A program made the translations under genes and the position numbers. Source: Rhodobacterales bacterium (GTDB lineage Bacteria; Pseudomonadota; Alphaproteobacteria; Rhodobacterales; Rhodobacteraceae). Taken from it: 49,200 nt of DNA. Of this stretch, positions 43,102-49,200 are shown one piece after another. The stretch covers positions 1 through 49,200 of the forward strand of contig JAACUH010000087.1 in NCBI GenBank assembly GCA_009993005.1, written 5' to 3'. Position 1 is the stretch's first letter, and each line of letters begins with the position of its first letter. The notes under the pieces were generated by a model that saw nothing but the letters and a program-made list of their open reading frames with translations, was not told the DNA's origin and searched no databases.

Positions 43102-43601
43102 GCGTGTTCAGTTTCCTTTGGGTCTTGGTTTTCCGGCCATGCGGTTGTCTCCGCCGGTCTTGGTCAAAGTTGTGCCGAAAGGCCAAAAACAAAGAGGGCC
43201 GGTTGTGCCGACCCTGCTTTCATCCTCGCGCCCACGGGTGTGATCCCCGTTTCGACGCCGCCCCCTTAGCGCGGATGGCGTTCCAAGGCAAGGGCAAGGC
43301 GGCCGGCGCGGACGATCCGGTCGAGACCATGCGCCGGATACCTGATCTGCGCTTGCTGTTGGCCGCGACCGGGTTGCCCTGCCGAAAACCAGACCGGATG
43401 CGCAGGCCAGAGCTTGCTCTAGGCCCGGGGGGCAGCGCGGCGCATATCGCCTGCCGCAACGCCGCGCAGATGACCCTGCGGATGACCCTGTCGTGGGTGT
43501 CAACTGCGCCCTGATCCGCGTCGATGCTGTCCGGTTTCATCGCAAGGGTCTGGCCTGCGTCCGTCTCCCGCCAGCCCTGCGCGCGCCCGGCGGTCTTGGC
43601 G
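43102..43601 (-). other. 500-bp gap between cmk and rpsA
   Basis: I find no gene I can support. The rpsA-proximal part has a 10-base direct repeat GTTGTGCCGA (43169-43178 and 43202-43211). The region also holds a doubled GATGACCCTG at about 43470-43490. It probably carries the rpsA promoter and a leader. S1 is known to control its own translation in E. coli through leader structure, which may also occur here. Confidence 0.5.
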
Positions 43602-44222
43602 TCAGTCCGGAGCCACCGGCAGGGCCCGCGCGACCACGGCGATGGCCGCCGCAACGGCCGTGTCGATATCCATCTGCGATGTGTCGATGACAACAGCATC
43701 CCCGGCCGGGCGCAGCGGCGCCTCGGCCCGGCCCGCGTCGCGGGCATCGCGGGCGACCACATCGGCCAGCACCGCGTCAAGGCCCATCTCGTGCCCCTGC
43801 GCCTCCAGTTCCGCATGGCGCCGCGCGGCGCGCACCGGGGCGCTGGCGGTGATGTAGAGCTTTACCTCCGCCTGCGGGCAGATCACCGTGCCGATGTCGC
43901 GCCCGTCGAGCACGGCGCCGCTGCCCTGACGGGCAAATCCGCGCTGGAAATCGACCAGCGCCGCGCGCACCTGCGGCTCTACCGCGACCCGGCTCGCCGC
44001 CTGCGCGACAGCGGGGCTGCGCAGATCGGGGCGGGCCATGTCGGCGGGGGTGAGGCTGCGTGCCGCCGCCACCGCATCCTCGCCCGCCAGCACCCGCGCG
44101 CCCACAGCGCGGTAAAGCAGCCCGGTGTCGAGATGCGCAAAGCCAAAACGCGCCGCGACCGCCCGGCTGATCGTGCCCTTGCCCGCTGCCGCCGGCCCGT
44201 CGATGGCGACGGTAAAGCTCAT
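43602..44222 (-). CDS. cmk: Cytidylate kinase
   Basis: The 206-residue enzyme phosphorylates CMP and dCMP. It has the P-loop [20 protein letters not shown], the NMP-binding region [31 protein letters not shown] and [14 protein letters not shown]. Its ATG overlaps the aroA stop by four bases, so it is likely translated together with aroA. Confidence 0.97.
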   Translation of the reverse strand: MSFTVAIDGPAAAGKGTISRAVAARFGFAHLDTGLLYRAVGARVLAGEDAVAAARSLTPADMARPDLRSPAVAQAASRVAVEPQVRAALVDFQRGFARQGSGAVLDGRDIGTVICPQAEVKLYITASAPVRAARRHAELEAQGHEMGLDAVLADVVARDARDAGRAEAPLRPAGDAVVIDTSQMDIDTAVAAAIAVVARALPVAPD

Positions 44223-45571
44223 GCGTTGTCCCGCGCAATCTGCGCGCCCAGCGCCGCCATCAGCGGCTCGAACACCGGAAAAGACGTGGCAATCGGGCTC
44301 GCGTCATCCACCGTGACGGGGCGGTTGCTGGCCATCCCGAGGATGAGAAACGACATCGCGATGCGGTGGTCGAGCCGGCTTTGCACCGTCACGCCGCCCG
44401 GCACATCGCCCTGCCCGCGCCCCGTGACGGCCCACCAGTCCTCGCCCTCATCGACCGTGATCCCGGCCGCGCGCAGCCCCTGCGCCATCGCGTCGATGCG
44501 GTCACTCTCCTTCACGCGCAGCTCCTTGACCCCGCGCATCATCGTCCTGCCCCGGGCAAAGGCCGCCACGACCGACAGGATCGGATATTCGTCGATCATG
44601 CTCGCGGCGCGCTCTGGCGGCACCTCGATCCCCGCCATGTCGGGCGAAAACCGGGCGCGCAGGTCGGCCACAGGCTCGCCCCCCTCCTCGCGCAGGTTCT
44701 CATAGGTCAGATCCGCCCCCATCTCGCGCAGCGTGGCAAAGAGCCCCGCGCGCGTCGGGTTCAGCCCGATATTGGGCACCAGCACATCCGAGCCTTCGAC
44801 GATCAGCGCCGCGCAGACCGGAAAGGCCGCCGAGGACGGATCGCGCGGCACCACGATGTCGAGCGGGCGCAGCTCGGGCTGCCCGGTCAGCGTGATGATG
44901 CGCCCCTCCGGCCCCTGCGCCACGCTCACCTGCGCGCCAAAGCCCGCGAGCATCCGCTCGCTGTGGTCGCGCGTGGCCTCGCGCTCGATCACCACCGTCT
45001 CTCCCGGCGCATTCAGCCCCGCCAGCAGCACCGCCGATTTCACCTGCGCCGAGGGCACCGGCACGCCATAGCGCACCGGCACCGGGTCCGCCGCACCCAC
45101 CACCGTCATCGGCAGCCGCCCGCCCGCGCGGCCATGGGCACGCGCCCCAAAGAGCGCGAGCGGGTCCGTCACCCGCCCCATCGGCCGACCACAAAGCGAG
45201 GCATCCCCGGTAAAGGTCGCCGTGATCGGCGAGGTCGCCATCGCCCCCATGATGAGCCGCACACCGGTGCCCGAATTGCCACAGTCGATCACCTGCGCCG
45301 GCTCGGCAAAGCCGCCCACACCCACGCCGCGCACAGACCAGCGCCCGGCGCCCAGCGCCTCGACCTGCGCGCCAAAGGCCCGCATCGCCCGCGCGGTATC
45401 GAGCACATCCTCCCCCTCGAGCAACCCCTCGATCCGCGTCTCGCCCACCGCCATCGCGCCCAGGATCAGCGCGCGATGCGAGATCGACTTGTCGCCCGGC
45501 ACATGCGCCTGCCCGCGCAGCGGCCCCGCCCTGCGCGCGGTCATCGGGATCGGGGTGGCATGGCCGGACAT
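44219..45571 (-). CDS. aroA: 5-enolpyruvylshikimate-3-phosphate synthase
   Basis: This shikimate-pathway enzyme (450 residues) joins PEP to shikimate-3-phosphate. It has [49 protein letters not shown] and [18 protein letters not shown]. The LLEGEDVL sequence type resembles class II EPSP synthases (the CP4 group). At the residue equal to E. coli Gly96 it keeps Gly (NSGTG), so glyphosate insensitivity should not be assumed. cmk follows directly. Confidence 0.97.
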   Translation of the reverse strand: MSGHATPIPMTARRAGPLRGQAHVPGDKSISHRALILGAMAVGETRIEGLLEGEDVLDTARAMRAFGAQVEALGAGRWSVRGVGVGGFAEPAQVIDCGNSGTGVRLIMGAMATSPITATFTGDASLCGRPMGRVTDPLALFGARAHGRAGGRLPMTVVGAADPVPVRYGVPVPSAQVKSAVLLAGLNAPGETVVIEREATRDHSERMLAGFGAQVSVAQGPEGRIITLTGQPELRPLDIVVPRDPSSAAFPVCAALIVEGSDVLVPNIGLNPTRAGLFATLREMGADLTYENLREEGGEPVADLRARFSPDMAGIEVPPERAASMIDEYPILSVVAAFARGRTMMRGVKELRVKESDRIDAMAQGLRAAGITVDEGEDWWAVTGRGQGDVPGGVTVQSRLDHRIAMSFLILGMASNRPVTVDDASPIATSFPVFEPLMAALGAQIARDNA

Positions 45572-45637
45572 GGGAACCTCTTGTCTGCTACACCGCGCCT
45601 CTTAGCGCGCGCCGCCGGGGCGGTCCACCACGCCCCC

Positions 45638-45670
45638 CTTCATCTTGCCAAAAATATCCCCGCCGGAGGC
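45638..45670 (+). repeat. Recurrent 3' intergenic motif, copy 2
   Basis: CTTCATCTTGCCAAAAATAT followed by CCCCGCCGGAGGC (plus strand). It matches the copy at 116-151 read on the minus strand almost base for base. It lies between trmB and aroA. Next to it is a perfect 9-bp hairpin (45675-45697, GCGCCGCGC/GCGCGGCGC), which may end trmB transcription. Confidence 0.8.
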
Positions 45671-45718
45671 ACCCGCGCCGCGCGGCACGCGCGGCGCAAA
45701 CAAGGACTCACCGACACA

Positions 45719-46423
45719 TCACAGCCGCACAAAGGTCAGATAATGCGGCACCCGCCCCTCGCGCAGCGCCTTGACTTCATAGCGGGTCGCGATCCAGTCC
45801 GGCCAGGCCCTGTGGATATCGCCCTCCAGCCGGGCAAAGCCCGCCTGCGGCACCTCCTCAAGCGTCTGGCGCACATAATCGGGAATGTCGGTCGCCACGC
45901 GCAGATGCGCGCCCGGCCGCATCACGCGCGCAAGCGGCCGCAGATGGTCCTGCGTGACAAACCGGCGGCGGTGGTGGCGCGCCTTGGGCCAGGGGTCGGG
46001 ATAGTTGAGGAACGCGCGGCCGACCGAGGCGGCGGGCAGCACGTCAAAGAGATCGCGCGCATCGCCCGGATGCACGGCGAGGTTGCCGACCCCCGCGCGC
46101 CGGATCTTGCCCAGAAGCATCGCGACGCCGTTCACATAGGGCTCGCAGCCGATGATCCCGATATCGGGATGGGTCGCGGCCATATGCACCAGATGTTCGC
46201 CCCCGCCAAAGCCGATCTCGACCCACAGATCGCGCCCGCCAAAAAGCGCGCCGATGTCGAGCGGCGCGCGCGTCGGGTTCACGTCCCAGCCGACCGGCCC
46301 CGGCGACAGCCCGGCGAGGTCACGCTCAAGCATCTCGGTCTGGCCAGAGCGCAGCGTCTTGCCATGGATGCGACCATAGAAATTGCGCCAGGGCGCGCCA
46401 TGGGGGGGTGTTTTCTGCGTCAT
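45719..46423 (-). CDS. trmB: tRNA (guanine-N7-)-methyltransferase
   Basis: The 234-residue enzyme makes m7G46 in tRNA. It has the SAM motif VEIGFGGGEHLVHMAATHP, GCEPYVNGVAMLL and the signature NYPDPWPKARHHRRRFV. The frame is open to 46729 through a repeat-rich region, but the ATG at 46423 gives the family N-terminus. It lies 199 bp after metK; a 28-bp tandem repeat fills part of that gap. Confidence 0.96.
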   Translation of the reverse strand: MTQKTPPHGAPWRNFYGRIHGKTLRSGQTEMLERDLAGLSPGPVGWDVNPTRAPLDIGALFGGRDLWVEIGFGGGEHLVHMAATHPDIGIIGCEPYVNGVAMLLGKIRRAGVGNLAVHPGDARDLFDVLPAASVGRAFLNYPDPWPKARHHRRRFVTQDHLRPLARVMRPGAHLRVATDIPDYVRQTLEEVPQAGFARLEGDIHRAWPDWIATRYEVKALREGRVPHYLTFVRL

Positions 46424-46454
46424 GGGCGGCCGTGTAGCCGCCCCGACGAGAGGG

Positions 46455-46524
46455 GGCAAGGTCTGCGTTTCAAGCCCCGCATGGCAAGGTCTGCGTTTCA
46501 AGCCCCGCATCGCAAGCCCCGCAT
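46455..46524. repeat. 28-bp tandem repeat between metK and trmB
   Basis: The 28-bp unit GGCAAGGTCTGCGTTTCAAG plus CCCCGCAT occurs at 46455-46482 and 46483-46510 without change. A partial copy CGCAAGCCCCGCAT follows (46511-46524). It is intergenic, upstream of trmB on the minus strand. Confidence 0.93.
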
Positions 46525-46622
46525 GGCAAGAACGGCCGCACGCCGCCCCCGCGCAACCGGAGCCCCGCGTGGCGACGCCGCCCAAGGGGCTCGATGCCCC
46601 GCGGGCGGCCATCGCGCCCCTG

Positions 46623-47804
46623 TCAGATCGCCTTCTGGATCGCCGCGGCCAGATCGGTGCGTTCCCAGGAAAACCCGCCATCCGCCTCGGGCGCGCGGCC
46701 GAAATGGCCATAGGCGGCGGTGCGGGCATAGATCGGGCGGTTCAGGTCCAGATGCGTGCGGATCCCGCGCGGCGTGAGGTCCATCACCCCTGCGATCGCG
46801 CGCTCGATTGCCTGCGCCTCGACCTTGCCGGTGCCATGCGTGTCAACATAGATCGACAGCGGCCGCGCCACGCCGATGGCATAGCTGAGCTGGATCGTGC
46901 AGCGCTCGGCCAGTCCCGCCGCCACGACGTTCTTGGCCAGATAGCGCGCGGCATAGGCGGCCGAGCGGTCCACCTTGGTCGGATCTTTGCCCGAGAACGC
47001 GCCGCCGCCATGCGGCGCGGCGCCGCCATAGGTGTCCACGATGATCTTGCGGCCGGTCAGCCCCGCGTCACCATCCGGCCCGCCGATCACAAAGGTGCCG
47101 GTGGGGTTCACATGCCACTGCGTCGCGGCGGTCAGCCACCCTTCGGGCAGAACCTCGCGGATATACGGCTCCACGATGGCGCGGATGTCGGCGCTGGTCT
47201 GGCTCTCATGCGCGTGCTGGGTCGAGAGCACGATGGAGGTCACCTCGACCGGCTTGCCGCCCGCATAGCGCAGCGACAACTGGCTCTTGGCGTCGGGGCG
47301 CAGCGTCGGCTCCTGCCCGTTCTTGCGCACCTCGGCCAGCCGCCGCAGGATCGCATGGGAATAGAGGATCGGCGCCGGCATGAGCGCCTCGGTCTCGCGC
47401 GTGGCATAGCCGAACATGATGCCCTGATCGCCGGCGCCTTCTTCCTTGCCGTCCCTGGCATCAACGCCCTGCGCGATATGCGCGGATTGCTCATGCAGCA
47501 GGTTGGTGATCTCGCAGGTCGCGTGGTGGAACTTTTCCTGCTCGTAACCGATGTCGCGGATCGCCGCGCGGGCGATGTCTTCGACGCGGCCCATGTAGTC
47601 GTGCAGCTTGTCCTTGTCCGACAGGCCGACCTCGCCGCCGATCACGACACGATTGGTGGTGGCAAAGGTCTCGCAGGCGACACGGGCCTCGGGTTCCTCG
47701 GTCAGGAACGCGTCGAGGACCGAGTCCGAGATGCGGTCGCACAGCTTGTCCGGGTGGCCCTCGGAGACGGACTCCGAGGTGAAGATGTAGTCAGAACGCG
47801 ACAT
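46623..47804 (-). CDS. metK: S-adenosylmethionine synthetase
   Basis: The 393-residue enzyme makes SAM from methionine and ATP. It has [20 protein letters not shown], the [12 protein letters not shown] hexapeptide region, and the P-loop-like [21 protein letters not shown] place the start at 47804. An upstream ATG at 47819 lies inside the riboswitch 3' segment (ATGGAGCA), where GGAG is the ribosome-binding site for 47804. The riboswitch should switch this gene off when SAM is high. Confidence 0.97.
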   Translation of the reverse strand: MSRSDYIFTSESVSEGHPDKLCDRISDSVLDAFLTEEPEARVACETFATTNRVVIGGEVGLSDKDKLHDYMGRVEDIARAAIRDIGYEQEKFHHATCEITNLLHEQSAHIAQGVDARDGKEEGAGDQGIMFGYATRETEALMPAPILYSHAILRRLAEVRKNGQEPTLRPDAKSQLSLRYAGGKPVEVTSIVLSTQHAHESQTSADIRAIVEPYIREVLPEGWLTAATQWHVNPTGTFVIGGPDGDAGLTGRKIIVDTYGGAAPHGGGAFSGKDPTKVDRSAAYAARYLAKNVVAAGLAERCTIQLSYAIGVARPLSIYVDTHGTGKVEAQAIERAIAGVMDLTPRGIRTHLDLNRPIYARTAAYGHFGRAPEADGGFSWERTDLAAAIQKAI

Positions 47805-47811
47805 GGGGAAG

Positions 47812-47855
47812 TGCTCCATTGAGTGTAGTTCGCCACGCCAGGGAGCCGTTGTGAC
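47812..47855 (-). promoter_or_regulatory. SAM/SAH riboswitch upstream of metK
   Basis: On the minus strand the leader reads GTCACAACGGCTCCCTGGCG, then TGGCGAACTACACTC and AATGGAGCA. From memory, the SAM/SAH riboswitch (env9b structure) has GUCACAACGGCUUCCUGGCG, UGACC and AUUGGAGCA, so the ligand core and the 3' pseudoknot strand match nearly base for base. The pseudoknot strand contains the GGAG ribosome-binding site of metK, so ligand binding would hide it and block translation. This class was described upstream of metK in Rhodobacterales. Confidence 0.93.
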
Positions 47856-47870
47856 GAATAATGCCTTGAC

Positions 47871-49200
47871 CTATTCCGCGTGTCGGTCTGGGTCAACCAC
47901 GATTTGTGCGCGCACAGTCCTGCCCCGAATCAGGGCGAGAGCCTGCAAAAACACCATCACGGCCAAGGCCGGCCAGTCCCCGGTCCGCGAATAGGGCGTC
48001 GGCGGCAGCGCGGCGGGCAGCGGCAGGTCGAGAAAGGCCGCCTGCCCCAGCGCGATCTGCCCGGTCACGCGCCCGCGCGCGTCGATCATGCCGGATACGC
48101 CGGTATTGGCCACCCGCACCATCGGCAGCCCCTGTTCGATGGCGCGCAACCGCGCCTGTGCGAAATGCTGGTAGGGGCCTGCGACCTCGCCGAACCAGGC
48201 ATCGTTGGTGATGAGCAACATCAGGCGCGGACGGCGCGGCGCGGCATTGACCTCTTCGGCAAAGATCCCCTCGTAGCAGATCAGCGGCAGCGCAGGCCCG
48301 ATCCCCGGCAGGTCGATCACCGCCGGCCCCGGCCCGGCGCTGAAGCCGCCGCCGGCACTCGCCGCCAGCCCCTGGATGCCAAAGCGGCCCAGCCACTCAC
48401 CATAGGGGATATACTCGCCAAAGGGCACCAGATGCGCCTTGTCGTAAAGCGCGGCCACCTCGCCATCGCCCAGCGTGACCACCAGGCTGTTGTAATAGCG
48501 CGTCCCCTCGCGGCGCTGGATGCCCAGCACCACCGGCGCGCCGCGCGCGGCGCGCGCGACCTCTGCCAGCGTGCCCTGCGCCTGCTCGAGGAGCCAGGGC
48601 ACCGCCGTTTCGGGCCAGACCACCAGATCGGGCACCGGGCCGGTCGCGGTCATGGCGAGCAGGCGGCCATAAAAGACGCCCATCATCTCGGGGTCCCATT
48701 TCTGCGACTGCACGGCGTTGGGCTGCACGAGGCGAACGACCGGCGCCCCCTCGGGCGCGGGTTCGGCCGGGCCGGGGTCGAGCGCGATCCAGAGCCCCGC
48801 CAGCGCGACCGGCACGGCAACCAGCGCGGGGCGCGCGCCCAGCCACAGGATCACCGCCGCCGTGCCCAGAACCGCCAGTGTCAGCCCATGCGGGCCCACC
48901 CATGCCGCAAGCTGCGCATAAGGCGTGTCGATCAGCGTGTGCCCGATCAGCGCCCAGGGAAAGCCGGTAAAGATCAGCGACCGCAGCGCCTCGACCCCGG
49001 CGAGCGTGGCCACCAGCCCCGCGGTGCCGCCGCGCATCCAGCGCGCCAGCCCAAAGGCCAGAGCCCAGAACAGCGCCGCCCCCGAGGCCATGAACAAGAG
49101 CGCGAAGGGCGCCATCCAGCCGTGGCGCGCGACATCGACCAGAAAAGGCGACACGATCCAGTGCAGCGCCAGCCCGAAATAGCCCAGACCAAAGGCAAAT
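47871..49200 (-). CDS. lnt: Apolipoprotein N-acyltransferase (5' end beyond window)
   Basis: Lnt adds the third acyl chain to lipoproteins, completing the pathway begun by Lgt. The gene runs off the right edge; the frame is open to 49200. It shows the membrane part (GYFGLALHWIVSPFLVDVAR) and a nitrilase domain with the catalytic Glu in VVWPETAVPWLL, Lys in ALYDKAHLVPFGEYIPYG and Cys in PLICYEGIFAEEV. It lies 67 bp upstream of metK, and the riboswitch is in that gap. Confidence 0.96.
   Translation of the reverse strand, partial: FAFGLGYFGLALHWIVSPFLVDVARHGWMAPFALLFMASGAALFWALAFGLARWMRGGTAGLVATLAGVEALRSLIFTGFPWALIGHTLIDTPYAQLAAWVGPHGLTLAVLGTAAVILWLGARPALVAVPVALAGLWIALDPGPAEPAPEGAPVVRLVQPNAVQSQKWDPEMMGVFYGRLLAMTATGPVPDLVVWPETAVPWLLEQAQGTLAEVARAARGAPVVLGIQRREGTRYYNSLVVTLGDGEVAALYDKAHLVPFGEYIPYGEWLGRFGIQGLAASAGGGFSAGPGPAVIDLPGIGPALPLICYEGIFAEEVNAAPRRPRLMLLITNDAWFGEVAGPYQHFAQARLRAIEQGLPMVRVANTGVSGMIDARGRVTGQIALGQAAFLDLPLPAALPPTPYSRTGDWPALAVMVFLQALALIRGRTVRAQIVVDPDRHAE

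Noticed and set aside
44366..46777. 803-residue plus-strand open frame opposite aroA and trmB
   Set aside because: Antisense of aroA and trmB; extremely Arg/His-rich shadow.
47805..47819. ATG at 47819 as metK start
   Set aside because: It lies in the riboswitch pseudoknot strand and has no ribosome-binding site; GGAG inside that strand serves the ATG at 47804.

Overview
The window is 49.2 kb of GC-rich bacterial chromosome, almost certainly from a Rhodobacteraceae alphaproteobacterium. Four things point there: the aroA-cmk-rpsA-ihfB order next to trpF/trpB; a DUF1150 gene paired with a small heat-shock protein; the F1 ATP synthase cluster atpHAGDC without F0 genes; and a leader upstream of metK that matches the SAM/SAH riboswitch, a class known from Rhodobacterales. 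There are no rRNA or tRNA genes, no insertion sequences, no prophage and no CRISPR array that I can see. Nearly every gene is a core housekeeping gene. The unusual material is in the gaps and in a few accessory proteins.

Layout. 0.1-3.2 kb: a UbiK-like small protein, then the overlapping lgt-midA-pgeF operon. 3.3-9.5 kb: a small hypothetical gene, two Hint-domain proteins, a divergent Lrp regulator/trxB pair, and a fused ATP sulfurylase-APS kinase. 9.5-14.6 kb: cytochrome b561, DUF1150-Hsp20, YdcH, purE-purK, a secreted alpha/beta hydrolase, and a Nudix hydrolase with an in-frame pentapeptide repeat. 14.6-17.5 kb: groES-groEL behind a promoter and CIRCE operator. 17.5-25.3 kb: a mainly forward run (TraB/GumN, ppaC, HAD hydrolase, MaoC, ribF, YcgN-type protein, threonine aldolase-like enzyme, prs), with one DsbA-fold isomerase gene reversed. 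25.3-30.7 kb: H-type lectin gene and atpHAGDC on the minus strand. 30.9-36.4 kb: methyltransferase, gloB, clpA, an M23 peptidase, DUF2237. 36.4-38.2 kb: an accessory trio (short LuxR-type HTH protein, acidic secreted protein, PepSY protein with an Asn/Asp-rich repeat tail). 38.5-49.2 kb, all minus strand: lnt (cut by the window edge), metK, trmB, aroA, cmk, rpsA, ihfB, a LapA-domain protein, trpF and trpB.

The most interesting signal is non-coding. A composite element made of two perfect 24-26 bp palindromes, each with the core TTCGTACGAA, appears four times (65-115, 14585-14634, 14677-14726, 39791-39841). The centre-to-centre distance is exactly 26 bp in every copy, the junction is always TTGCAA, and the arms vary symmetrically. 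All copies lie 3' of a gene and share one polarity relative to it. A second recurrent intergenic motif related to CTTC-N-CCAAATA-CCCGCCGGAGGC also occurs four times. The window is further marked by GC-rich minisatellites (12-28 bp units) in gaps and inside at least three reading frames, which suggests ongoing local slippage or amplification.

Limits: functions are assigned by reading motifs and gene order, with no database search. Starts were chosen from ribosome-binding sites, overlaps and expected lengths.
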